From the NCBI GenBank assembly GCA_000621405.1, contig JHYK01000003.1:124001-188000 (forward strand): a DNA stretch of 64,000 nt, in the 5' to 3' direction. Origin of the DNA: Lachnospiraceae bacterium AC3007. Its GTDB lineage: Bacteria > Bacillota > Clostridia > Lachnospirales > Lachnospiraceae. Shown here piece after piece: positions 1 through 8,190 of this stretch. Each line of letters opens with the position of its first letter. The first letter of the stretch is position 1. The notes under the pieces are model-generated. The model saw only the letters and a program-made list of their open reading frames with translations, did not search any database and was not told the DNA's origin. The position numbers and the translations under genes are program-made.

Positions 1-1937
1 TTGAAAATAAAAGCGCAGGAGACTTTCTTGCTAATTTCTCTCATGAGATCAGGACACCGGTCAATGCCGTTATAGGACTTACAGGTATCTGCATAGATAA
101 GGAAAAGGATAATGAAGTAAGGGACCATCTCATATCTGTCGCTGAAGCAGGGAGGAGAGTAGCCTGGCAGGTGGATGATATCCTTGATTATTCGGAGATC
201 GATATAGACAAGGTCGAGGTCAATAACGAAGAGTATTCGCTCTCTGCGCTTTTGAAGGACCTTGTATCCAGACTACAGCCCTATAAGAGAACCGGAGTGG
301 AGCTTATCATAGATGTGGATCCGCAGCTTCCCCGTGTCTTAAGAGGCGATAACGATAAGATCAGGAAGATACTGTGGCATCTTATCATCAATGGCTTCAA
401 ATATACGAAGGAAGGCGGTGTATATGTTCACTTAACATATACATCCCAGGATTACGGACTGAATCTGTGTATAGACGTTACCGATACGGGTGTCGGCATG
501 ACCGGAGAGGAGGTCGACAGGGTATTTGACAGATTCTATCAGTCCGATTCCGGACGGGCCAGGTCCAGCGCCGGACTGGGACTTGGCATGTCCATAGTCC
601 GCGGGTTCATAAAGGCCATGGGAGGCTTCATAAAGGTAAGCAGCACTCCTCATGAAGGTACCACAGTCCATATCAGTATACCTCAGGAGATCGCTGATGA
701 GACCAGATGCATGGAGATAGAGGATCGCGAAAAACTCTGTGTCGTCACATATCTGACTTATCATATGATCGCTGATCCGAATGTGCGTGAGTTCTTTAAT
801 ATCATGATAAAGAATATCGCTTCGGGTCTGAGGACAGCTGTTTTTTCGACGGATACAATGGTAGGATTTGATTCCATACTCAAGGGACGCAAGGTCACGC
901 ATATCGTTACCGGCCAGAATGAGTATATGGAAAACCTTGAAAAAATGGAGGAGCTTGCCGAGGATCATGTTCTGATAATAGTCTGTGAAGATGACTTCAA
1001 ACTGAACTCCGCATCAAAGGCGGTACTTTTAAGGAAGCCGTTCTATTGCTTCCCTATCGTGAATATCCTGAATGCAAACTATCACAACGAAGAATCCGGT
1101 GAGCACATGTTCTGCAGTGATGTCAGCGCTCTGGTAGTCGATGATGAGAATCTGAATCTCTCAGTTGCCTCCAGTCAGCTCGGAAGATACGGTATTGCTG
1201 TTACAAAAGCTTCTTCCGGACAGGAGGCGATAGATATCTGTGAACACCGCAGGTTTGACATAATATTCATGGATCATATGATGCCCGGCATGGACGGAGT
1301 CGAGACCATGAAGCGGATAAAGTCGGAATATGCTAAGGAAAGGGTTGACACTGTTTTTATTGCCTTTACTGCAAACGCCGGGAGCATGGCCCGTAAGATG
1401 TTTACGGATGAGGGCTTCGACGGGATACTGTCAAAGCCTGTGGTTGTTGCTGAGCTTGAGAGGATATTAAAATCCGTTCTTCCCGACTCATCGATCACTT
1501 ATATTAAAGATGATAAAGAAGAAGCAGGTATCCCGGAGACAGTGACAGGGAAGGATGTATCTTTGTTCGATCCTCTTGTCAGGATCGGCGTTAATGTTAA
1601 AGAAGGTATCGAATTCTGCGGAGATGACGAAGAACTGTATCTTGAAGTATTACATGAATTTGAGCAGGATGAGAAGACAAAGTCGGAAGAACTTCGAAGA
1701 TTCCATATGGAAAAAAACTGGGGTGAATACAGGATACGTATTCACGGTATCAAGAGTTCATCAAAGACTCTGGGTGCGGAAAAAGTATCCGGGATGGCCA
1801 TGGAACTTGAAAATGCCGCAGCTTCCGGGGATGAAGATTATATCTTTGAAAATGCCACCTCATTTGCATCGGCTTATTACGAATTGATAAGTGCTGCCAG
1901 AGAAGTATTAAAGGTGAGTAATGATCAGGGCGTTTAA
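1..1937 (+). CDS. Hybrid sensor histidine kinase with REC and Hpt domains (5' partial)
   Basis: The open frame runs in from the left edge; the N-terminus (sensor) is outside the window. The frame shows a HisKA H-box (NFSHEIRTP, phospho-His codon at 42-44), then a HATPase_c domain with N-box (around WHLIINGFKYTK), G1 (DTGVGMTG) and G2 (GLGLGMS). Next comes a stretch that resembles a receiver fold but lacks the phospho-acceptor (about 720-1080), then a true REC domain (LVVDDENLNL; Asp codon 1272-1274 in FMDHMMPGMDG; TAN; LSKP). The C-terminus is an Hpt domain with the motif HGIKSSSKTLGA. It is expected to autophosphorylate and pass phosphate His-Asp-His. The GTG at 171 lies after the H-box, so it is not the true start. 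The end overlaps the next kinase by 17 bp, so the two are probably co-translated. Input signal and final output regulator are unknown. Confidence 0.93.
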   Translation, partial: ENKSAGDFLANFSHEIRTPVNAVIGLTGICIDKEKDNEVRDHLISVAEAGRRVAWQVDDILDYSEIDIDKVEVNNEEYSLSALLKDLVSRLQPYKRTGVELIIDVDPQLPRVLRGDNDKIRKILWHLIINGFKYTKEGGVYVHLTYTSQDYGLNLCIDVTDTGVGMTGEEVDRVFDRFYQSDSGRARSSAGLGLGMSIVRGFIKAMGGFIKVSSTPHEGTTVHISIPQEIADETRCMEIEDREKLCVVTYLTYHMIADPNVREFFNIMIKNIASGLRTAVFSTDTMVGFDSILKGRKVTHIVTGQNEYMENLEKMEELAEDHVLIIVCEDDFKLNSASKAVLLRKPFYCFPIVNILNANYHNEESGEHMFCSDVSALVVDDENLNLSVASSQLGRYGIAVTKASSGQEAIDICEHRRFDIIFMDHMMPGMDGVETMKRIKSEYAKERVDTVFIAFTANAGSMARKMFTDEGFDGILSKPVVVAELERILKSVLPDSSITYIKDDKEEAGIPETVTGKDVSLFDPLVRIGVNVKEGIEFCGDDEELYLEVLHEFEQDEKTKSEELRRFHMEKNWGEYRIRIHGIKSSSKTLGAEKVSGMAMELENAAASGDEDYIFENATSFASAYYELISAAREVLKVSNDQGV

Positions 1938-4611
1938 GAATCTTAAGAACTATATACTTGACTCCGGTGAGGATATACAGGACAGGCTTTTCATCATCCT
2001 GACATGTATAGCGCTCACGGGCATGTTTTTTGCTTTTCTTGCAGGTATAGTGATAGGAGAGAATCTCTCATCACAGATTGCCATCGCAGTTTCTTTTATT
2101 GTTTTTTCCATTATCGTTGTTCTTGGATACAAATTTCACAAGATAAGACTTACGGCTGCCATTGTTGCAGTCATTATGGTCTTCATACTGTTTCCTGTCG
2201 TGTTTTTCACCAGCGGCGGGATATACGGTGGATCTCCGATATGGTTTGTTTTCGGAGTGCTGTATATAGGAATGATATTGAACGGCTGGATCAGGATAGT
2301 ATTCTTTATCATCGAGCTGATAATGGTAGTCATCTGTTATTATGTACAGTATAACTATCCACATCTGGTCCTGCCTCATTCAATGTCTGAGTTCTTCTTT
2401 GATTCCATAGCTGCTTTGCTTGTGGTCAGCATGATAACTACGGTCATGATGTATCTGCAGACAATGTTTTACCGCGCCGAGAATGATCTGACAAAGTCAC
2501 AGAAAGAGGAGATCGATGTCCTTAACAAGGCTCAGAACAGATTTTTCTCAAATATGAGCCATGAGATCAGGACCCCGATCAATACCATCATAGGTCTGAA
2601 CGAGATGATACTGAGAGAGCATGTATCTCCGGAGGTCGCAGAGGACGCACTGAGCATACAGTCAGCGAGTTCGATGCTGCTGCATCTTGTAAATGATATC
2701 CTTGATATGTCAAAGCTTCAGTCCGGTCAGGTGAAGCTCTCATCCACTCCGTATGATCCGAGGAATACGATCCTTGATATCGTAAATATGATGGGGATCA
2801 GGGCCCGGGAGAAGCATCTTGAATTCAGCATCAATGTAGAGCCTGATATTCCGTCAAGACTTAAGGGGGACGAGGTCAGGATCAAGCAGATCCTCATAAA
2901 TGTTGTCAATAATGCCATCAAATATACAGATGAAGGATATGTATCCCTGAACGTTCTCTGTTCGAAAAAGGGTGAAGACAGAGTGAGTATCACTTTTTCT
3001 GTCAGTGATTCCGGGATGGGGATCAAGAAAGAGAGCATACCGTATCTCTTTACTGCCTATAAAAGGATGGACGAGGAGAAGAACAAGCTTATCGAGGGTA
3101 CCGGCCTGGGGCTTTCGATAGTCAAGCAGCTGGTAGATCTTATGGGTGGCAAGATCACCGTGAACAGCGTATATACAAAGGGTTCGACCTTTATCATTGA
3201 GATCCCTCAGGAGGTTCTGGACTCCGAACCCATCGGTGAGATGGACTTAAGTGAACGCCATAGCGCCGTTAATGTTGCTGCATATCATCAAAGCTTTGAG
3301 GCGCCCGATGCCAAGGTTCTTATCGTGGATGATACAAGGGCAAATCTTATTGTCGCATCCAAACTTCTAAGGGATACAGGAGTATCCATTGATACAGCAT
3401 CCAGCGGAGAAGAAGCGTTGAAGAAAACTCTTCAGACTCCATACAATGTCATATTCATGGATCATCTTATGCCCGTGATGGATGGCATTGAGTGTATGCA
3501 CAGGATCCGTACGCAGACAGGAGGCCTGTCCAAGGAAGCCAGGATCGTGGCGCTGACCGCCAATGCCGGCAGCGAGAATGAAGCCCTGTATGAGAATGAA
3601 GGCTTTGACGGTTATCTGCTGAAGCCTGTATCCGGCAGGAGTCTTGAGGATGAGCTGAGGAATCTACTTCCTCCGGAACTTATCACCATGGATCATGCAG
3701 GGGATATATCATCAGCCGGTGTAAGCCTTGTAGCCGGGAAAAATCGAAGAAAGGCTTCGGTCATCATATCCACATCAAGTGCTTCGGATATACCTGAAGA
3801 ACTGATAAGGAAATACAGGATAGCCATAATACCCCTTTCCATCGAGACGGAAGAAGGAACATTCAGGGATGTGGAAGATATCGATCCGGAGAGCATGCTC
3901 ACCTATATGATCGATGAGCACAAATCTTTAAGGATGAAGCCTTTGGAGAAGGACCAGATGGAGGCATTTTTCGCCGAACAGCTTCAATATGCAAATAATA
4001 TCATTCACATATCGGTAACATCGAGGGTTGATGCCACGAGCTATAATTCGGCACTCGAAGCCTCAGGCACTTTTGATAATGTTACTATCTTTGATACAGG
4101 TCAGATATCCACTGGCCAGGGAATGATGGCGCTTGAAGCCGGAAGGCTTGCCCTGGAGGGCAGGAGTGTGGATGAGATACTGATTGATCTCGAAAAGCTT
4201 AAGCACGAGATAACGACCAGCCTTATCGTGGAAAACATGCAGTATCTGGCCTGGACTAATAAGGTCAATCCGGTCATAGATACCATCACAAGAGCTTTCA
4301 TGATACGGTCTGTGCTTTATTTTAAGAATGGAAGGATACATCTGAAAAACCTTTATATCGGATCCATTGACCGAGCCAGGAAGAAATATATATCCCGTGT
4401 GCTCAGAAAGCCCGGAAATATCGATAAGAGCAGGCTCTTCATCACCTATGTGGGGCTGTCTCAAAGGGAACTTGACAGGATAAGGGAGAGCGTGGACAGG
4501 AAGGTGAGATTCGAAGAGGTGATATACCAGAAGGCTTCACCTTCGATCGCAAGCACTACAGGTCCCGGAACTTTCGGGCTTCTTTTCAGACGGATATCCG
4601 ATAAGGATTGA
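1921..4611 (+). CDS. Membrane hybrid histidine kinase fused to a C-terminal DegV domain
   Basis: 896 aa. About six membrane segments (roughly residues 23-46, 53-70, 78-96, 106-123, 124-142, 161-179) lead into a HisKA domain (NMSHEIRTP, His214), HATPase_c (N-box about 325-336, DSGMGI, GTGLGLS), and REC (VLIVDDTRANL about 466, phospho-Asp514 in FMDHLMPVMDG, LKP). After a short linker, residues about 612-896 match the DegV/FakB fatty-acid-binding fold: SSASDIPEEL at the start, HISVTSRVDATSYNSA, IFDTGQISTGQG, and TTGPGTFGLLF at the end. Known DegV proteins bind a fatty acid and present it to FakA; here several usual carboxylate-contact positions differ (the His of HxGPG is Thr; TSQPS is not kept). 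By inference this is a kinase with a lipid-sensing or lipid-derived output module. It lacks its own Hpt, while the upstream gene has one. Confidence 0.9.
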   Translation: MIRAFKNLKNYILDSGEDIQDRLFIILTCIALTGMFFAFLAGIVIGENLSSQIAIAVSFIVFSIIVVLGYKFHKIRLTAAIVAVIMVFILFPVVFFTSGGIYGGSPIWFVFGVLYIGMILNGWIRIVFFIIELIMVVICYYVQYNYPHLVLPHSMSEFFFDSIAALLVVSMITTVMMYLQTMFYRAENDLTKSQKEEIDVLNKAQNRFFSNMSHEIRTPINTIIGLNEMILREHVSPEVAEDALSIQSASSMLLHLVNDILDMSKLQSGQVKLSSTPYDPRNTILDIVNMMGIRAREKHLEFSINVEPDIPSRLKGDEVRIKQILINVVNNAIKYTDEGYVSLNVLCSKKGEDRVSITFSVSDSGMGIKKESIPYLFTAYKRMDEEKNKLIEGTGLGLSIVKQLVDLMGGKITVNSVYTKGSTFIIEIPQEVLDSEPIGEMDLSERHSAVNVAAYHQSFEAPDAKVLIVDDTRANLIVASKLLRDTGVSIDTASSGEEALKKTLQTPYNVIFMDHLMPVMDGIECMHRIRTQTGGLSKEARIVALTANAGSENEALYENEGFDGYLLKPVSGRSLEDELRNLLPPELITMDHAGDISSAGVSLVAGKNRRKASVIISTSSASDIPEELIRKYRIAIIPLSIETEEGTFRDVEDIDPESMLTYMIDEHKSLRMKPLEKDQMEAFFAEQLQYANNIIHISVTSRVDATSYNSALEASGTFDNVTIFDTGQISTGQGMMALEAGRLALEGRSVDEILIDLEKLKHEITTSLIVENMQYLAWTNKVNPVIDTITRAFMIRSVLYFKNGRIHLKNLYIGSIDRARKKYISRVLRKPGNIDKSRLFITYVGLSQRELDRIRESVDRKVRFEEVIYQKASPSIASTTGPGTFGLLFRRISDKD

Positions 4612-4725
4612 TCATTCCGGGTGCATTTTGCGGCAGGATATGCTATTGTATACAGAAAACGAAGCGAGCCGGCAGTCTTACATGACGTTGCCTGCGACGC
4701 TTATCTAACTTGACGGAGCGGATGG
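4612..4725. other. Intergenic spacer between kinase pair and amylase-like gene
   Basis: This 114-bp gap has no convincing terminator with a T-run and no strong promoter. The sequence just before the next ATG (GACGGAGCGG) carries a weak purine-rich ribosome-binding site. Nothing else was recognised. Confidence 0.4.
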
Positions 4726-6501
4726 ATGAAGAAATACGAGATCATTAGCGATTCAGACTTTGAACTGGGAAGTACAGCTGATAAAGACAGTATCAGCGTC
4801 TGTGCAGTATCTGATTCCGACAAGCCCCTCTCGCTCGAACTATATGACAGAAAGAGCCTGAAACGCATACATTCTGTGCGTTTTCCAAATGAGAATCATA
4901 TCGGTGCAGTGTATTCAATGACCCTTAAGGGACTGGACCCTTCAGGGCTTTTATACAGACTGAGATCCGGCAGGAGAGAGTATCTCGATCCCTATGTCAA
5001 AGAGATCGCAGGCAACAGAAGATTCGGAAAAAGAGACGGCTTCGGAGGCTTTATCGAGCCGGTTCCGGTGATAGCTCATGAAGGAGGCCGACTTGAATGG
5101 GAGGATCTTGTGATATACCTGCTCAATGTAAGAGCTTTTACAAAGGATCCCTCTTCAAAAGTGAAGCATCCCGGTACCTTTGACGGGCTTAAGGAAAAGA
5201 TCCCCTATCTGAAAAAACTTGGGATAACGTCGCTGCTTCTGCAGCCCTGCTATGATTTTAACGAGGTTTCCGATAAGGAGCAGACTTCCCGTATCAATCT
5301 CTGGGGTTATGTGCCCGGCAATTATTTCTATCCGAAGCCCTCATATGCTTTTGGTGATCCGGTGGAGGAATTTGCGTCGCTACTTGATGAGCTTCATAAA
5401 AACAAGATGGAGCTCTACATGCAGTTTTATTTCATGCCAGACGAGAGCACCTGCTTCATTCAGAGGGTTTTAAGATACTGGGCAGAGCATTACAGGGTTG
5501 ATGGCTTTGAACTCATGGGCGCTGATCTTCCCGTGAAGGAGATAGCGCTGGATCCTTATTTTCGCGATATGAAGCTTTTATTTACCCAGCTTGATGTGGA
5601 TATGATATACGGCCGCAGCGAGCCCAAAGTCAAGAATCTCGGCTTCATCAATGATCCCTTCATGTACGATATGAGAAAGTATCTTAAGGGTGATGAGGAT
5701 ATGCTGAATACCGTGTCAAAGCACATCCTTGCCAATCCCGGACGGATGGCCATGGTGAATCATATTACGAGCTATTACGGATTCACTTTGAAGGATCTTG
5801 TTAGTTATGAGCGGAAGCATAACGAGAAAAACGGTGAGATGGGGGCCGACGGCTCTGATTATAATTATTCCTGGAACTGCGGCGATGAGGGTACGAGTCG
5901 CAAGAAGGCCGTGAACAGCTTAAGGCTGCGTCAGATGAAAAATGCAGTGATCCTTCTTGCCCTGTCCCAGGGCGTGCCGATGCTAAGGTTCGGTGATGAA
6001 TTCGGTAATTCCCAGCGCGGCAATAACAATGCGTGGTGTCAGGATAATAAGATATCTTATCTTGACTGGAATGATCTTGAGAAGAATAAGGATCTCTTTG
6101 AATTCACAAAAAAAGTCATTGCGCTGAGAAAGAAGCACCCTGTGTTCAGGAGCAGATATGCCAAGAAGATGTATGATTATATATCCTGCGGAGCGCCTGA
6201 TGCTTCATTCCACGGAGAGCAGGCATGGAATCAGAGCTTTGTTAATTACAACAGGCATTTTGCGCTGATGTATTCGGGAGCCTACGAGAAGGTATCGGAC
6301 AAGTCAAACGACGATGATTTCTATATCGCCTACAACATGCACTGGACGGGACATAGGTTCCATCCGCCAAAGCCTGCCAAGGGAAAGAAGTGGGAGATAT
6401 GTCTTTCCACGGGCTCCGGAAAGGAAGCCGCGATATATGATCAGACCGCGAATGAACTTGCAGTAAGCGCAAGGAGCATTGTAGTACTTAGAGCAGTATG
6501 A
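4726..6501 (+). CDS. GlgX/isoamylase-like GH13 protein, apparently catalytically dead
   Basis: 591 aa. The fold assignment rests on strong GlgX/TreX-type motifs: GTFDGLKEKIPYLKKLGI (150-167), NLWGYVPGNYFYPKPSY, GFTLKDLVSYERKHNEKNGE (352-371), YSWNCGDEGT, ALSQGVPMLRFGDEFGNSQ and GNNNAWCQDN. In GH13 the catalytic triad is Asp (VDGFRFD), Glu (AEPWD region) and Asp (HDGFT). Here the nucleophile position reads VDGFELM (Met264), the third reads YYGFTL (Tyr351 for Asp, Tyr350 for His), the Glu region reads DMIYGRSEP, and the conserved NHT region reads FYFMPDE. An N-terminal CBM48-like beta domain fills about residues 1-110. There is no signal peptide, so it is probably cytosolic. It may bind glycogen or maltodextrin or regulate; hydrolysis looks unlikely. 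It overlaps traX by 4 bp (ATGA). Confidence 0.85.
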   Translation: MKKYEIISDSDFELGSTADKDSISVCAVSDSDKPLSLELYDRKSLKRIHSVRFPNENHIGAVYSMTLKGLDPSGLLYRLRSGRREYLDPYVKEIAGNRRFGKRDGFGGFIEPVPVIAHEGGRLEWEDLVIYLLNVRAFTKDPSSKVKHPGTFDGLKEKIPYLKKLGITSLLLQPCYDFNEVSDKEQTSRINLWGYVPGNYFYPKPSYAFGDPVEEFASLLDELHKNKMELYMQFYFMPDESTCFIQRVLRYWAEHYRVDGFELMGADLPVKEIALDPYFRDMKLLFTQLDVDMIYGRSEPKVKNLGFINDPFMYDMRKYLKGDEDMLNTVSKHILANPGRMAMVNHITSYYGFTLKDLVSYERKHNEKNGEMGADGSDYNYSWNCGDEGTSRKKAVNSLRLRQMKNAVILLALSQGVPMLRFGDEFGNSQRGNNNAWCQDNKISYLDWNDLEKNKDLFEFTKKVIALRKKHPVFRSRYAKKMYDYISCGAPDASFHGEQAWNQSFVNYNRHFALMYSGAYEKVSDKSNDDDFYIAYNMHWTGHRFHPPKPAKGKKWEICLSTGSGKEAAIYDQTANELAVSARSIVVLRAV

Positions 6502-7178
6502 CCGGACTGATATTAAAGCTTATAGCCATGGTCACGATGCTTGCGGACCATTTAGGCTTTGTGTTTTTTCCGCAGTATCTGTGGCTTCGATATGTGGGGC
6601 GGCTTGCTTTCCCGATCTACTGCTTTCTCATAGTAGAGGGCTTTTTGCATACCAAGGATCTTAAGGCTTATATGTGGAGGCTTTTCGCGTTTGCACTTAT
6701 TTCCGAGATCCCGTTTGATATGGCTTTTTATGGCAAGGTCTTTGATATTGAGCATCAGAATGTTTTCTTTACGATGCTTTTCGGACTTATGGCCATAGCC
6801 CTCATGAGTCTTGTGAATCTGGAAAATAAGATACTTGAGATCATACTCAGACTTTTGATAGCAGTACCTTTTGCTGCCTCAGCGCAGCTTATCCATACTG
6901 ACTACAGATGGGTGGGGGTATCGATGATATCCGTCATGTATGTATTTCATGATATCAAGGGCTTAATGGCGGTATGCGCGGCGTTCCTTATGCTCCCTGC
7001 CTTTACTAATTCGATCGAATATATGGGGCTGCCCTCCCTTATCTTTATCAATCTGTATAACGGCAGGAGAGGATATGAAAATGGGCCTGCCGGAAAGGTC
7101 ATTCAGTGGTCATTTTATATATTGTATCCCGCGCATCTGCTTTTATTTGTGCTGATAAGGGATCATTTGATGAGGTGA
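6498..7178 (+). CDS. TraX family membrane protein
   Basis: 226 aa, largely hydrophobic with about seven membrane spans. The N-terminal pattern LKLIAMVTMLADHLGFVFFP, followed by LRYVGRLAFPIYCFLIVEGF and ALISEIPFDMAFYG, is diagnostic for the TraX family, named after the F-plasmid pilin acetylase and common as a chromosomal protein in Clostridia. It is presumably an integral membrane acyltransferase-like protein; the chromosomal substrate is unknown. No conjugation genes surround it, so a pilin role is not implied. The start overlaps the amylase-like stop codon, indicating coupled translation. Confidence 0.9.
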   Translation: MTGLILKLIAMVTMLADHLGFVFFPQYLWLRYVGRLAFPIYCFLIVEGFLHTKDLKAYMWRLFAFALISEIPFDMAFYGKVFDIEHQNVFFTMLFGLMAIALMSLVNLENKILEIILRLLIAVPFAASAQLIHTDYRWVGVSMISVMYVFHDIKGLMAVCAAFLMLPAFTNSIEYMGLPSLIFINLYNGRRGYENGPAGKVIQWSFYILYPAHLLLFVLIRDHLMR

Positions 7179-7181
7179 AGA

Positions 7182-7739
7182 ATGGATAACGGTCTGATAC
7201 GGCATTTTCTTACGATCACGGAACACAGGATGCAGGTTGCAAAATACTGCTTTGAGTGCGGTCTCTATATTCAGGGGCTCACACATGATCTCTCCAAGTA
7301 CTCGCCTACCGAGTTCCTTAACGGGGCAAAGTATTATCAGGGCTACAGGAGTCCCAATAATGCCGAGAGAGAGGATAAGGGGTATTCCGAAGCCTGGCTC
7401 CATCATAAGGGAAGGAACAGACATCACTACGAATACTGGGTGGATTACTGCTCGGAGACATCATATAACAAAGAAGCGAAAGGCGGCATGGTCCCTGTAA
7501 GGATGCCCAGGCGCTTTCTCGTGGAGATGATCTGTGACAGGGTCGCAGCTTCCAAGGTCTATAACAAAGGGCATTATAAGGATGACATGCCTCTTAAGTA
7601 TTTTGAGCGCTCCATGGACAGGATCTTCATGCATGAGGATACCAAGAAGGAACTACATGCATTCTTAAAGATGATAGCGGTTTTCGGTGAAGAGAAGACC
7701 TTCAGTTTCATAAAGAACAGATATCTTAGGGATAAATAA
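7182..7739 (+). CDS. DUF5662 family protein
   Basis: 185 aa. Recognised by the order HFLTITEHRMQVAKYCFECG, LTHDLSKYSPTEF, KYYQGYRSP, and WLHHKGRNRHHYEYW, then a C-terminal part rich in MPRRFLVEMICDRVAASK. The dense His/Asp motifs (HDLSKYS, HHKGRNRHHYEYW) look like a metal-binding helical hydrolase-type site, but no activity is established for the family. It starts 3 bp after traX with the RBS GAGGTGAAG, so it belongs to the same transcript. No membrane segment or signal peptide. Confidence 0.85.
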   Translation: MDNGLIRHFLTITEHRMQVAKYCFECGLYIQGLTHDLSKYSPTEFLNGAKYYQGYRSPNNAEREDKGYSEAWLHHKGRNRHHYEYWVDYCSETSYNKEAKGGMVPVRMPRRFLVEMICDRVAASKVYNKGHYKDDMPLKYFERSMDRIFMHEDTKKELHAFLKMIAVFGEEKTFSFIKNRYLRDK

Positions 7740-7742
7740 AAG

Positions 7743-8081
7743 ATGCATGAGCTTCCTGCGGTAGAGGATCTTATAGCCAACCTTGATGAGATATCAAAGG
7801 AGAAGGGCATCGACAGGATTTCTGAGGTGTGCCTTTGCATAGGAGAGCTCTCATCCTACGTCGGAGAGTGCGTGCAGATGTATTTTGATATCCTGTCCGA
7901 GGGACACAGTTGTGAGGGAGCGCGTCTTTTCTTCAAGCATACAAGAGCAAGGTTTCGATGCTCATCATGCAATGCCGAATTTGAACACGGAAAGGACTTC
8001 ACATGTCCATCCTGTGGGGGAGACGGTAAGCTCATCCCGGGCACCGGGAAGGAATTCATGATAGAATCCGTGAAGACATAG
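7743..8081 (+). CDS. hypA: HypA-like hydrogenase nickel chaperone, orphan
   Basis: 112 aa, the normal HypA length. It begins MHELPAVEDL; HypA uses the N-terminal amine, His2 and Glu3 for Ni(II). A zinc-binding pair CSSCNAEFEHGKDFTCPSC (Cx2C...Cx2C) lies in the C-terminal half, as in the family. HypA delivers nickel to [NiFe] hydrogenase. No other hyp or hydrogenase gene occurs in the window, so its partner must be elsewhere or the protein serves another metalloenzyme. It starts 3 bp after DUF5662. The MHE start is compatible with function because nothing precedes it. Confidence 0.82.
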   Translation: MHELPAVEDLIANLDEISKEKGIDRISEVCLCIGELSSYVGECVQMYFDILSEGHSCEGARLFFKHTRARFRCSSCNAEFEHGKDFTCPSCGGDGKLIPGTGKEFMIESVKT

Positions 8082-8084
8082 TAA

Positions 8085-8187
8085 GACAGGGGCAACAAGA
8101 CAGGGGGAAGACAGGGGGACGGTTCTTTTGTCCGGTCAGCTAGCTGGCCGGACAAAAGAACCGTCCCCCTGTCTTGCCCCTGTCTTG
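8085..8187. repeat. Long REP-like palindrome between convergent genes
   Basis: Perfect 26-nt arms at 8110-8135 and 8148-8173 (outer end GACAGGGGGACGG, inner end TTTTGTCCGG) flank a 12-nt centre that contains the self-complementary CAGCTAGCTG. The symmetry continues outwards as GACAGGGG-type units on both sides; on the left one AAGACAGGGGG unit is duplicated. The G-rich GGGGGACGGTTCTTTTGTC motif resembles extragenic palindromes linked to REP-associated tyrosine transposases in other bacteria. No such transposase is in the window, so this would be a non-autonomous copy. It sits exactly between hypA (+) and the lactonase gene (-) and could end transcription from both sides, though it has no long T-tract. 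Confidence 0.85.
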
Positions 8188-8190
8188 CTA

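Noticed and set aside
6498-7178. TraX as evidence of a conjugative element
   Set aside because: No relaxase, pilus, coupling or partition genes occur nearby; chromosomal TraX proteins are common in Clostridia.
8085-8187. CRISPR-like repeats from the GACAGGGG units
   Set aside because: The units are adjacent without spacers of regular length and are arranged as one palindrome.
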